A stretch of DNA of 64,000 bases from Carya illinoinensis (GCF_018687715.1 NC_056755.1:9249501-9313500), one strand, 5' to 3'; counted from the stretch's first letter, positions 36,543 to 49,300 are shown. The notes: a model not told the origin generated them from the letters alone. Numbers and translations: made by a program.

Positions 36543-37228
36543 TATAAGTAAGAAGTAATAAAGAATGAAAAGAACTAATTTGGTAATCTAATATAATTAA
36601 TGGCATATAGTTAAACATATATATAAGCCCAATTATTTATTAAGTTCCATCTTCCATTATATACATATGTCATCTCCAAACATACTGATTTATATATATG
36701 GTGTATATATTTTTAGAAGCCTATTAATCGTTAAGTAATTAACTTATAATATTTATATATCCCTTAAAATACAATACATGATCAATTATTAGTTGATATG
36801 ATTCGAGATGAAAAATTAAAAAAAAAAAAATAGCATTTCTCAATTTCTTAGTTTCGTTTGGAAAAGTAGTCATGGATGGATAACTTTTTGACAATTGATA
36901 CGTGGAGATGATTGGCTTTCAATACAAGTTAGGTGGGTTTGATCATAATTTATCAAATCTAAGACTTAATTATTATTATTTTAAAAAAAAGTAAATAACT
37001 AAAAAAATAAATACTGAACCAACGCCACAAAAAGCCATAAGACTTTTCATATGCCCCAGGCCATCTTATTTAAGTAATCACATGTTTTGCTCCGGCCACG
37101 AGCTTTATTTTTTATTTTTTCTGAAGGAAATATACTACTATTAAAAAACTAAACAAAATATCCATTTCGTTGTTGACTTGTTGTGGCATAAGCCATCTAT
37201 TTCCCACCAGCGGTTGTCATGGGGAGGA

Positions 37229-37261
37229 AAATCGTGGCTAAATAACATATTTCTTGTAGTG
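37229..37261. mobile_element. Right terminus of a CACTA (En/Spm)-type element
   Basis: Read on the minus strand this starts CACTACAAGAAATATG and then TTTAGCCACGATTTTCC, the usual CACTA terminus followed by a subterminal block. The matching left end was not found to the left, so the element is truncated or very diverged. Confidence 0.5.
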
Positions 37262-37264
37262 TTT

Positions 37265-39287
37265 GTTCTAATCTATATTCGATAATTTTGGGCGTTTGTA
37301 ACGATGGAGCCCATAAATAATTGAATTATATAATGATCGACAGCTTTGAATTCAAATTTACAAATTCTCAACACGAAATTAACACAATTCAAAACGAAAA
37401 TTAGCGGATAAACGTCAAGGATCCTTATTAATGGTGAATAAAACTATTCTATTTCTTGGCGGTACAGGTGGAATCGGATAAGAACAATGGATAAGTCATC
37501 GTTTGAATAGTTGAAAACCCATTACGTGAATTTTTTAAAACTTTCATGATGCTCATCTAATCTCTATCGAATAAAAAAGTTTACAGGTAAAGTTGGTGCT
37601 AAGTCCCTTTCTCGAAAGCTCCCTCCTACCGACACATCTAAGAGCTCTCGCTCGGATTTGGTTTTGAGGAGACAAAGACCTATGTTCATTCAAAGAACAA
37701 AATAACAGTTAGTTCTTGATTATCAACTTACTATGGTTCAAATCTTTTTCTTCTAATATAATCAGATCCTAATAAAAACCATGAAAAATCAGTACCTGAT
37801 TTGATCTTTGGAACCGAATCGTTTGTTGCAGGATTGCTTTTGGATTCAATGCACGACACCCCACCTGCACCATAAATTAAAAAGAATTAAATACGTAAGC
37901 AGTCGAAATAAAGAGATAAAATGATCGACATACTAACTTTATTCAATAATTAAATAAACTCTTCCATCTTATGTACACGTGTTATTGATTCCGGTATATG
38001 ATTTGGCATATTCTCCCTCTCTTACATCTTCCCTGCCAACGTGCATGTATCATTCGACACATAGAGGTGCTGATAATTATTAGATGTGTCAACAACTTGA
38101 AGGAGCTTTCAAAGCATTTTCACGTGCTGGCTTAATTTACGAACCAAATTCAAAACGGTAGCTGGATTATCTTCTAAGTTCTCAAAGCATTCGCATTAGA
38201 TTGACTATTTTAATTTTTAAAATTTGAAAAATATGTAATTTTTTATTTTTTAGCTAATCACTTAACTCTTAAAATTTATATTAAATTAACCATCACATTC
38301 TCTATAATAATAAAATATTATTATTTTTTAATTTTTAATTTTTTTTTTCTAATATTCGATAACTTGCGATAATCATATTTATTTTCATATTCATAATCTA
38401 ATAATCTATAGTATAATAATTTTATATGTATATAGATGACAAAATCTCATATATAAATAAAAATTCCATATGTATAATCTATAATAATCACATATCTATA
38501 ATATAATAATCTCAAAATATAACAAAATAATTTATTATTTTGTGTTACTAAATATCTTGTTGAACTTAAACAGTAGGGTTTTAACTTTTTTTTCACAACA
38601 AAAATGCACATGCATGCCGAACCCTACCGAAATACTATTGAGAGCGATATGAGAGACTTCATTAGAAAAGAAAGGCTCCCTCATAATATTATCTATTGTT
38701 AATTACACAGTGCAAAGTGGGGCTAATCGACATTACCTCTATCCACGAGCAAACATTTTCTTAGATGCCTCACCATGCCAAAAAGTCAACAGAAAGACTC
38801 AAAAGTCTCCACAATATTTCACAGGGACGTGGATATGCGTGTGCAATTGTGCATAGAATATGTTGCGTGGGTTGGAATAATGATACGCTATTCTCGCACG
38901 TTTTTGGAGCCTATGAAAAAAAAAAGGGGGCCGACGCCGGGGCCGGGGACCAGGCAATAATTTAGAGAATAATTATTTATTAATATCGGTGGGTCTCACC
39001 TGTTTGCACTGAATTCCAATTTTACATTTTGTGATTCCGAAATTAATTAATTAACTAATAAAAAAAACCCAATTAAAATATAAAATACTGAAGTAGTATT
39101 TTTGGCTTTGTCTGTGTCAAACGTATTGAATTTATCAAATCTAAGGCTTAATTATTATTATTTTAAAAAAAAGTAAATAACTAAAAAAAAAATACTGAAC
39201 CAACGCCACAAAAAACCATAAGACTTTTCATATGCCCCAGGCCATCTTATTTAAGTGATCACATGTTTTGCTCCGGCCACGAGCTTT

Positions 39288-39324
<37 letters not shown>

Positions 39325-40377
39325 CTGAGGGAAATATACTACTATTAAAAAACTAAAAAAAATACAGTTAAGTACTATTATATTTGTTAGTTTTAAAAAA
39401 TAAAGATAGACAATTTCAGAAAATATAATAAACGGGTAGCATAATGTATTAAATATGATGTTATATCCTGTTCATAGTGTTGCGAGTAAAGCAGTTAATC
39501 TAACAATGTAACGGGTCGAAGACAGACTTAGTTGAGCATCCAAACAAGTCGTAATTCACAAAAAAAAAAAAAAAACCGAAAACCGTTTTAAGGACGGCTG
39601 GTTTTCATTTGGTGGGACAGAATCCACTTCTCAGCACAAAAATATTGCATGTGGGTTTCTCTTGTGTGTATTGTCACGTACACAAACCTCCCACATTCCT
39701 CTAACGAAATAAAAGTAGGAAAAATATAGTTGTAAGCACAATTATGTACTGATCTGTACACCAATGTAATGTGATTGATCAAAAAGTAGATTTTATTGAA
39801 AACAATGTTAATTTAAATTTGAAGTATGAATGAATCAGTATTGGTACACAGATTAGTACGCGACTGTGCTTGCATATAACAAAACTCATAAAAGTATTCC
39901 CCATTGAGCCACCCCGACTTTTATCATTTCGCTCCTCACCTTCTCTTTCCTCTCACTTCTTTTCTCTACTTTTTTTTGCCCTATCTCATAGGGTTTTCAT
40001 GTCTTGGTAGTTTTGTTACTCTCATGAACTCCTGGCCTAAAGTTCTGTACAAAGAGATTTTGGCCGTTGTCTTCTTTGGGTTTCTCTTTTTTGTTTTCTT
40101 TGGAGGGTTTTTTGGTGGAAAACGGTGCGGATTCGACCTCCTGGATTTTTTCAGCCGTACCCATGTCTGAGATCTTCGATTTCAGTGGTAAGCTCTTGAT
40201 TGCCTTAGAAAAACATAAGCGATATACTTTAAATATTCTTCTAAATGACATAGTTAGTAGAGAATTCATCAAAATTAAGCCGTTAACCTCTGTCTCTCTC
40301 TCTGCTTTTTTCAACAAAAACGGTGGCCCTTTGTTTTAGACCAGACAACTCTGATCCGTAGAATTTTTACAGGTCTT
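37265..40377. other. A+T-rich spacer without a supported gene
   Basis: Apart from the direct repeat, the exon-like block and poly-T, nothing is recognised. The open frames at 38765 and 39904-40339 lack family motifs. 39904-40339 is CT-rich and may be a transcribed leader. Confidence 0.35.
37796..37864 (-). other. Exon-like 69-nt segment, unassigned
   Basis: On the minus strand a TTTATGGTGCAG acceptor, 69 open bases and a CAGGTACTG donor make a phase-0 exon-like block. Neighbouring exons were not found. It may be a captured or broken gene piece. Confidence 0.25.
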
Positions 40378-40557
40378 CTATAGCTGTCAGGCGCCGCAGC
40401 TATGATACTACGTTGCTCTTCTGTAGTTGTCAGGCGCCGCAGCTATGATACTACGTTGCTCTTCTGTAGTTGTCAGGCGCCGCATAACTATGACACTACT
40501 TTGCTCTTCTGTAGATGTCAGGCACCGCAGCTATGATACTACATTGCTCTTGTCTGT
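40378..40557 (+). repeat. 43-45-bp tandem repeat, four copies
   Basis: The unit starts TGTCAGGCGCCGCAGC and continues TATGATACTACGTTGCTCTT. Starts are at 40385, 40428, 40471 and 40516. The array ends just ahead of the TATA box at 40602 and contains ACGT cores and GC-rich GGCGCC palindromes, so it could be a promoter array for the coiled-coil gene now at 43976. Confidence 0.85.
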
Positions 40558-40601
40558 TGTAGAGAAATACTTCACAAGAGATGAGTCGTCATAATTTTCT
40601 C

Positions 40602-40608
40602 TATAAAA
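40602..40608 (+). promoter_or_regulatory. Displaced TATA box of coiled-coil gene 3
   Basis: TATAAAA in the context TTCTCTATAAAAGA is followed by a pyrimidine-rich leader (CATCTTCTTTCGCATCTC) cut by solo LTR 2. Ignoring the LTR and one target duplication, the distance to the ATG at 43976 is 108 nt, close to the 111 nt of the copia homologue at 7925. Confidence 0.55.
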
Positions 40609-40677
40609 GAATTATTCAGTTCATCTTCTTTCGCATCTCATCTTCTTCACTTTTCTGAAATTAGTCTGCATTCTTAC

Positions 40678-43600
40678 TGTAACAGCCCGCTAGAAATTCA
40701 ATTAAGGAATTTCTATTGACTTTAGGAACCTCGTGAAAACTCTGTAAGTTTACACGAATCGACTAATCGCATAAATTTTAGCCTGTCAACATAGTTAGTG
40801 TTATCACTCACTATGGTGCTAGAAATGCGATTTTAATTATTTGAGATAGTTAAAAGTGTCAGAATACATTATAGTCTATACCACTAGGCTTAATTTAAAT
40901 ATTTAGAATTTTTCAGTACTAAGTTTATTACGTTTATTTTTGGAGTGAATAGTAACCTCGGTAAATGTACTGAACGCAGTGTTTTCAAAATCATAGTGTG
41001 AAATGTCCAAATTAGGATAGCGATATTTTATTTGGACACTTGGCAAGATCTTAACCACACATAATGAATAGTATTAGATACTTGGCACAAAGAGAAACCA
41101 TTAGATGGAATTGTGAAGGAAATCAAGGTGTGAGATCATGACACCTAAGCAAAATACACATTTGGAAAATATCTTAAGAATAGAGATTTAAAATACACAT
41201 AGAAAGATTTTAGCCACCTTACTCTTCCAAGTCTACTCCACATTTGGAAAATATATTGAGCTGATTTTTATAGATATTATTGGATAGAATATTTTGAGAT
41301 AATATTTTATAGATATTTTGGGTAGGAGAAAACCACACTCAACTCTCAACTCCAGCCTTATCATCTCCCTTATCTCTTCCATAAGCATCTCCAGCCATCA
41401 CCCACGAACTTATCTTCATTTACACGTTTCTTTAAAAGAATATCAAACATTCTCTCTCGGACAGCTTTTAGGAGTTCTTTTGCATGCCCATTTCGAAGCT
41501 GTTGTAAGTGTTTTATCATAAAGTCTCCTTCATATAAGTTGTTCCTTTTTGAGTCTAGTTTACATGGATATCTTATTTGCCCCATTTGAAGATCATTTGG
41601 TCAGTCAAATATTGTGTAAACTATAAAAAGGTCATTCTGGAAGATAAACTGGAGAATATGTTATAGTTTGGAGTTTTTGACCAAGCTAATGGATAGATAT
41701 TGGTCCGAAATTTTTATGGAGTATTGTTAACATGTATATATGACTATTGGTTGACGATTTTTGCATGATTGAAGGTTTTGATGAAATATTTGCTTAGATT
41801 TAGAAACTTAGAAACTGGAAGAAGAAAAACAGTTTCTATTTTGAGAAAGTTTAACTCTTTGGTGGTCTAAACCTATTCTAATGACTTTGATAATTTTATT
41901 GGAGGATCCTAAGCATCTTATATACATGTTATATTATTATTTTGAAGATATTTGATGTTAGTTTCAAAGATATGAAATTTTATACAAAGAGATATTCAGA
42001 TAAGCCAAAGTGTGGATGTTCTTGGCTAAATTTATGTTTTGGTTAATTTTTAACCATGTGATCTTGAATTAGAAGCTTATATATGTTTTAGGACATCTTT
42101 TTAAACCATGTGATGGTTTGGTTTGAAGATCACATATTTATAAGTCATAGATCAAAAGGTTGATCAAAACAAGTTAGAAACAAAAATCAATAGAAATAAC
42201 ATATGAGAATTTCGGCCCTATGGAGTTTTAATAGTTGTGATTAGTTTTAAATTTTTCTAAATTGATATTTGAGTTGAGGATAAAATTTACATGAGGCATG
42301 TAAATTTTGGTGACTTTTGGAGTTAGTATGCAAAATCCTTAAGTTATGGGTAAAACGGTCATTTTCCTACATGTAGGAAGTAAAATGGAAATTTTACTCT
42401 TTAAGTTAGTATTTTTCCATATTTCAAATTATTAGTGATTTAGTACTAACTTTTAGAATCACTAATTACAGATCCTCGTGATCGCGCTTGAGGTTTTATA
42501 AGAAACGCGGAGATCGAGGTAAGTTAGCTTTTAACTTACTAGCAGTCTACTGTGTATGTGTGCTAAGTAAAAGAACTACAGTGTATGTATGTACGTTATC
42601 ATATGTGTCATGCCATGTCAAGTTATCATGTAATTGTCTATTATACAGAATTTATTCTGTCATCAATTTTTATCTGTTACATAATATATTCTGTTATATA
42701 TTACTGTACATTACAAGTACGTCATGCTAAGTATGTCATCCATTACATGTAAGTCAAGTCATGTAATATTCACTGTTGCAAGTATGTCATGTTAAATATG
42801 TTGTCTATTATATGTTATGCCATGTTACGAAATGTTTCTATCTCAAGTTGGTCATGTATTCTAAGTTATGTTCAAGTCACGTTATGTTACGTCAGGACTT
42901 CAGTCCTTTCGTATTCCAGTCACATTTCATCTTGAGTACATTATGATGTGTAGAATACATGGGGCCACAACAACTGTGGAGTATGTATTTACACATAGAA
43001 TACATGGGGCCACAACAACTGTGGAGTATGTATTTAACTGCATTGTGATGTGTAGAATGCCTGGAGCCACAACAACTGTGGAGTATGTATTTACACATAG
43101 AATACATGGGGCCACAACAACTGTGGAGTATGTATTTTTCATGTTAAGTCAAGTTTGTATAGAATACATGGGGCCACAACAACTGTGGAGTATGTATTTT
43201 TCATGTTAAGTCAAGTTTGTGTAGAATACATGGGGCCACAACAACTGTGGAGTATGTATTTTCATGTTAATTCAAGTTTCAGAGCAAGTTCATGCTAAGT
43301 CAAGTTGCAAGTCAAGTTCAGTTCATGTTTCAATTTAAGTTATGTCAATTATGCTATGTTGTACTCCAAGTTATGCTTTAATTTCTTATGAATTTGATTA
43401 TACATTTATGCTTTTACTGACATTCATGCATCATTAGCTTGTGTGGAAGTTTTTTGTTAACTTACTGAGATTTGTAATCAAATCTCACTTTGGTAGTCCC
43501 AACTACCATTCCCCCCGAATGGTAGATCTTGTTACAGGAGCTGAAGGAGAATCAGGAACTGATCAACTAGACACAGTTGACTAAGTGACGGTGCGACATA

Positions 43601-43938
43601 AATGTTGATATAGTAATTAACGTAAATTACTACTTGTACGATTGAGTTGCATCTCTACTACTTTTTGGATCATAACCATTTTGGACTAGTGTTGTGATCT
43701 TAGTTGTTCAATGGATTTTTATGTATGAAGTATGTTTTAAGCATTTGAGATATTTTCAATTTGGTGCATAGTATTGCTAAAGACAAAAAATTTATCCACT
43801 GCGAATATTGCATATTGTTAGATGCATGTTAGGAATATTGCATCTTATATGTCATGAACGGGGGCAGGTAACCTTGTGTTGCATGTCTCGACGCTTCAAA
43901 TGTCCGTCCGATCCCAAACGGAATTTGGGGGTGTCACA
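40678..43938 (+). mobile_element. Solo LTR 2, 3.26 kb, same family as 14695-18245
   Basis: It starts TGTAACAGCCCGCTAG, ends GGGTGTCACA, and is flanked by the perfect 5-bp duplication CTTAC (40673-40677, 43939-43943). It is similar to solo LTR 1 over nearly its whole length, with several indels; about 350 bases around 16000-16360 of LTR 1 are missing here. No coding or internal region remains. It interrupts the leader of the coiled-coil gene at 43976. Confidence 0.9.
42950..43262 (+). repeat. Hairpin minisatellite in solo LTR 2 (6 copies)
   Basis: Six units with the same CCACAACAACTGTGG core and AATACAT/ATGTATT arms as in solo LTR 1. The third unit has AATGCCT in place of AATACAT. Copy number differs from LTR 1 (8), so the array changes length. 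Confidence 0.9.
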
Positions 43939-43975
43939 CTTACTCTGCAATCTCTTTCTGCTTTTTCACTTTGCA

Positions 43976-44404
43976 ATGGCTCAGCAATCTTCTCATTACC
44001 ACTACATGAGGTATTCTGCACCTCGTTCACTAGTTGTTTCTGCTTCTTTCGTAAGTGCTATTATGCAATCTAATAATGATCTGACTAATAAGTCAGATAA
44101 TGAACTTATCTACGAGCTTGTGAGTCTCGGTACCCGATACTCATCAGCCATTGTCGCATATTCTCAGCGACTACAATCCAGGACTGGTGGGGTTGACAAA
44201 CTCCACGAGAATATTGCTATCCTTCAGCGACTTCTTATGGAGTCCAACATGAAGATGGAAGCACTAAAGCGAGATAACAGAGATTTAAAATCTTTGCTTA
44301 AATCTTCTTTTCGAGTGGCTACTCCTTTAGATAGGAAATGCATGCAGATTTTTGAAGAGCAAGAGCGTTTAAAGATTGAGGCAAAAAGCCTCAAATTTCT
44401 GTAA
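43976..44404 (+). CDS. Coiled-coil protein 3, homologue of the copia antisense genes
   Basis: A 142-residue frame from the ATG at 43976 (MAQQSSHYHYMRYS); the longer frame from 43808 runs into the solo LTR and is not natural. The core NNDLTNKSDNELIYELVSLG, TRYSSAIVAYSQRLQS and the coiled-coil tail (LHENIAILQRLLMES, DNRDLKSLLKSSFR, FEEQERLKIEAKSLKFL) closely match the protein at 7925 along its length. The frame is intact and ends at KFL, where the copia homologue reads KFM and runs on. No copia pol or LTR sequence was found beside it, so it is either a free gene or a remnant. Its TATA box and leader are 3.3 kb upstream because of solo LTR 2. Function is unknown. Confidence 0.65.
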   Translation: MAQQSSHYHYMRYSAPRSLVVSASFVSAIMQSNNDLTNKSDNELIYELVSLGTRYSSAIVAYSQRLQSRTGGVDKLHENIAILQRLLMESNMKMEALKRDNRDLKSLLKSSFRVATPLDRKCMQIFEEQERLKIEAKSLKFL

Positions 44405-46387
44405 TTTTGCTTCGACATAATAAAATAATACTTCACAAATATTCATATTTGTATTTCTATTTTCTGTTAGATCTTCTATGTGTTCCATTTTATTTTTCCT
44501 TTAATAATGCACAATTTCTTACAAAACCGTAATATGAATCTGAAATACTAATTGTATTTAAGAGATGGTATTTTAGATCTAATAATTTTATTCATCTCCT
44601 CCATGAATGTTCTCTAAATCCCAATTGAAACTTGTCATTTTACAAATTTTTTAGTTACAATTCACTTGTAAAATCTTTGCTTGTTATTTGGAAAAATTCC
44701 AGTGGATCAAGATATCAACAATCATGACAGTGTTGCTGCTCTCCTGTTAAACATGTTGATTCACATGAATAACCTCAGTTGCTTCAGTATACTGAATGAG
44801 ATGTACTTATTTCTTTTGTTCTTTATTTTAGGACATTTTGAACTTTTGCCATTTATTGTAGTAATAACATAATTAAAGATGAACTGATGACTACTGCATA
44901 ATATGCATGGAATTCTACCTGCAGTGTACTAAAATGAAGTAATTTGCTATGTTATATGTAATCAACACATTTCCTAATCAATTTGTGCTATTATCTGCTT
45001 CTACAAATTATTGATATGCTTTAGTGTTCCCAGAAGAGCAAAAGCACATAGTGAAACAGCTTCTGAATTTTAGGTCAGTAATGGAGAATCCCTCATTTCT
45101 CATTAACTTCTAACCGACACTTACTTATCAAATGACACCTAGACAGAAAAATAAATCCATAACTCATTTTGTTGTTTATATCTGTGTAGTGTAATATTTT
45201 GTTGTTTATATGTTTATTATGAAGAGGAAGAAAATTGTTAAAATATAGATGAAATTCTGTCTATTTATAGCTAAATTGAAAAATTTTTAAATTGTTACAC
45301 TTAAGAAAAATATCGACTGGGCACACGTGCATCGCACGTGCTGCTTTACTAGTATATATATACAAGTGTATGCATTGTCTTGTTATATTCCAGGACAGAC
45401 AAATACATCCAACTTTTGCACACATGGGGTGTGGACTGTCAAAAGGAAAGCTGTACTAAATTACACACTTTCCTGCTTATTTTTTCTTCTCTATCTCAGC
45501 TGTATCAACATATTATGAACGTGTATTTTGAAAATACACATAACATGTATTTTGTGCATTCATATTGTATGAAAATCATTTTGTATCCCATTTTATCTTA
45601 TCTCACCTTCTAAATATCACTTAAATATAAACACTTTCAAACTAATCATGATAACTTTTCTAAACATTCAAACAAAAATTAAAAAATAATTTAATTTTTT
45701 TAAATTAAAAAATATATTATTAAAAAAGTATATTCTAATAATATTTTAAATTTATTATATTTTTCTTCAACTTTTTCTCTTCCATTTTCTAAAACTATAT
45801 AAAACATTATAATTCAAACTTTTTTACTACTATTCACAAACTATTTATTGTTATTCATAGATTTCTCATTTCATCCCATTCTCCAAACATCCTCTTAGTA
45901 TCAATTTGTTTTAGTAGTATGTAAGGTGTGGATGGATTCGTTATATCTATTTTATAATAAAAATAATTTTATAATCTGACATACTGCATCAAGCCATATC
46001 AATTTCTGTGTTTACTTTTATATAATTCTTTTATAACTATAGTATTTCTCTAAACTAAATTATTTTATAAATTTATTTTGATAAAATCATTTTCTACTAA
46101 AGCATTTCTCTTATTGATATTATTTTTCGATATATTATGAATTTCTATTCAAACTTTAAAGCTATGAAGGAAATTAATTTGGCGGATTTAAAGATAGAAT
46201 ATAAAAGATAAATGGATCGTGGGTTATACTGTGGTACTGTTGGAATTGGATGGCGTGCATTGCAGGCCAAGCATGAATCGAATTTTCTGAGCAGATCGAA
46301 TCCTCAACTACAATAATACTCAGCACGTCAGAGCTCAGAAGCCACTTCAAGCCAGAACCAGGTAGGGAGAGAGAGAGAGAGAGAGAG
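44405..46387. other. Intergenic DNA with a MITE and BOLA2 promoter
   Basis: 44405-45300 has no supported gene. 45570-45900 is a MITE-like copy (right end CTCCAAACATCCTCTTA). 46205-46387 is the likely BOLA2 promoter and leader, ending in a (GA)n run directly before the ATG. Confidence 0.45.
45318..45352 (+). mobile_element. Helitron 3' terminus
   Basis: The palindrome CACGTGC-ATC-GCACGTG (45324-45340) is followed after 8 bases by CTAG (45349-45352) and a T. This is the classic Helitron ending: a GC-rich hairpin, then CTRR, inserted before T. The 5' TC end could not be located, so its length and cargo are unknown. Confidence 0.6.
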
Positions 46388-49300
46388 ATGGGGGTGACAA
46401 AGGAGCAAGTAGAATCTTCGTTGAGGGCAAAGATGAATCCTTCGCAGCTCGTAAGCCCTATTTACTCTTTCAGTTGCTGGTTATATGCTTCCTATTCTAG
46501 TTCTTCTGATTCATGTAAAATTTATTTTTGAAAGCCCTATTTATTCTTGTTCTTGTTCTTCGCAACGTGGATAAATTTAATGTGAAACTAGTCGGAATAT
46601 ACCCGTGAGTCTTGCAGTAGAGAGGTTATTATAGAATTGCAGATATAATATGAAATTATTCAGCTAGGGCTTTTGATAATTTTTTTTTTTTTTTTTTTGA
46701 TAGGTAAGAGAAAATATTATTGAAATGAATGAAAAAGGTATAAGCCATGTATACCGGAAGTGTACAGAAGAACACCTAAATACATTCTAGCTATGCTGAA
46801 TTAAAGACAAAAATTCATTAGCATTATCCCCATTTAGTACAATAGCCGAAAACCAAGACAATAGAGTGTGCAGAAAAAAATTCTTCAGCTCCACTCTTGT
46901 TCGTTCCTTCTTCTCGAAACAACGTGCATTCCTCTCTAACTAAAGACACCACATGATACATAGCGGAATCATCTTCCACGCCACAGCCACCTGATGACAA
47001 CCTTGCAACTTCCTCCAGCAATGCAACAGATCCACAAACCTCAGGGGCATCACCCAAGGAACATCAATCATTTGAAAGATCTCATCCCACAACCCCCTTG
47101 CTACCTCACAATGCAATAGCAGGTGGTTCACAGATTCACCATTCTTTTTGCACATATAGCACCAATCTACCATGACACAACCCCTCTTTCTCAAGTTGTC
47201 CGTAGTCAAGATCCTCCCAAGAGCAGCACTCCATACGAAAAAAGCAACTTTGGAAGGCACCCGGGAGCTTTTGATAAGTTAGGTTGGAAACAGAATAAAC
47301 ACCACCTCGGAAACGGCAGTGAAAATTTCAGTGGCTTTCTAGGAGCATGATCCCTTCCATTAGGTTGGCAACTATATAAATTTTGAGCTGTAGGTTTCTG
47401 TTTGATTTGATAAATTAGAGCTGAGATTTGCATTATGATTGTGGGGAAGCAAATTATATGTTAGATAAATGCTTTAGGTCTGGTTTGGATTCAAGATACT
47501 CTCATCTCATCTGATCTCATCCCATCTCCTCTCATCTCATCCATCCTCATCTAAATATTCAAATACCACAAGCATAAACACTTTTCAATTTCAAATTTGT
47601 AACTTTTTCATTTAATCCTTACTTAATCATTACATCTTTTCTAAACTTCCAAACTAAACACAAAAAGAATTCAACTTCTTCAAATTCCAAAACAATAATA
47701 TTTTTCAAATCCCAAACACAAGAATAATTCATCTAATTATTACCTAATCATTACAACTTTTTCAACTTTATAATATTTTTATTCAACATTTTTTCTCTCA
47801 TTTCTCAAAATCCCATAAACATTTTATCTCAAACCATTTCATTACTATTCACAAACCATCTCATTTGATCTCACTATCTAAATGAGGCCTTAATGATGTC
47901 GAGTGAAATATATCACATTGTTGTTCTTGTTTTTGTTATTTTCCTTTTGAATAATGGCCCGGAGTTCTGTTTTTGATGGAGCTGTTTATCACTGTATCTT
48001 GTGTCTCCAGTGTGAGAGAAATACATGGGCTGGTAACAAACTGTAACTCAAGTGGAAGTGACGGAATTTCATTGCCTGTTTAGCAGTTACATTTTTATTG
48101 TATGTAAAACAACCCCATCATAACTGCCTTAACGCCAACAGCATCTACCTGTTCTCGAAAGAGAGTTCACCTCTAGGGAAGCTTGGACCCTTGGTATTTT
48201 TATTAGGATAGGAAATCTGAGATCCTCAATCCTATTAGCTGTTATGATGCTTTGGGGAGGTCATTCCTATTAAGGTTGTTAGGCTGCAAGCCACTTTGCT
48301 AAGTTTTCAAATCAAACATACATGCTTTTTCTTCTAGATTTATGTGTTTGGGTGTTGAGGTATCCTCAACACTTCTCAACTCTTCTCACTACTATTCATT
48401 ACTTCACCTACTTTTACTACTATTCCTTACTTTTTACCTACTTTTTATTATTATTCATTACTTTATTATTACTTTTCACCTACTTTTTACTACTATTCAC
48501 AACTCTCCTCAACACCCAAACCCGCTGGGACCAATAGTGCACGATTGGCGCACGAGGTGCACCAATGGTACAACTCTCCTCAACACTTCTCAATACCCAA
48601 ACACTTCTCAACTCTCCTCAACACTTCTCAACTCACTCCAATTTTGGCGCACGATTTTTTTGTGGGAAGTGACATCTATACCCCATCAAGGTGTTCTGAT
48701 ACCATGTGTACAAGGAGTGAGTGACCCTATCTGTTTATGAGTTGGAATGAGGGAAACCAATGGTGCATGTTCAAGTTTATTCATGGGCAAGAGGTAGAAA
48801 TTCAAGGACTTCTTATGTGGTGAGAAGACAGCATTTTAAGTTTTTCTAAGTTCATTACCCTTTTTTTGACATTTCCTTTTTCTTTCTATTGCATAAGAAA
48901 AAGGGAAAGTAGTTTTGATATTCTACGATCCTGAAGGCCTGACTATGCAAATCTTAAGAGAAGCTTGATAGCTAATTGAACATGCTTATTCTTTTAAAAT
49001 TTGGGCTTGTGATAATCTGATTAATTTTGGTACTTTTCGAAGGTGAGAGGCTTTTACAAAGCATTCTTTCCTATACTTAATGTTCTACCCGGATATGAGT
49101 TGTATAGTTGGAATATGAACAAACTTAGGGGCTGTTTGGGAATAGAGATAGTTTCGTTTCATCTCATCTCATCCCATCTCATCTTATCTCCTTCCCAAAC
49201 ATCACTTAAATACAAACACTTTTAGACTAATCATTATAACTTTTCCAAACTTCCAAACAAAAAATAAAAATACAATTCAATTTTTTCAAATCCCAAAAAA

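Larger units (their letters stand above)
36947..39363. repeat. Direct repeat pair of ~215-235 bp, 2.2 kb apart
   Basis: Copy 1 spans 36947-37159 and copy 2 spans 39129-39363. Both share the order CAACGCCACAAAA, CATAAGACTTTTCATATGCC, GCTCCGGCCACGAGCTTT and ATATACTACTATTAAAAAAC. Copy 2 has a ~36-base T run (39289-39324) where copy 1 has a short one. They lack TG...CA ends, so they are not LTRs. Confidence 0.85.

Noticed and set aside
42868..43209. 113-codon frame in solo LTR 2
   Set aside because: The same minisatellite translated; no start context or homology.
43808..43975. Upstream extension of the coiled-coil frame
   Set aside because: It runs into the end of solo LTR 2, past the CTTAC duplication, so it cannot be ancestral coding sequence.
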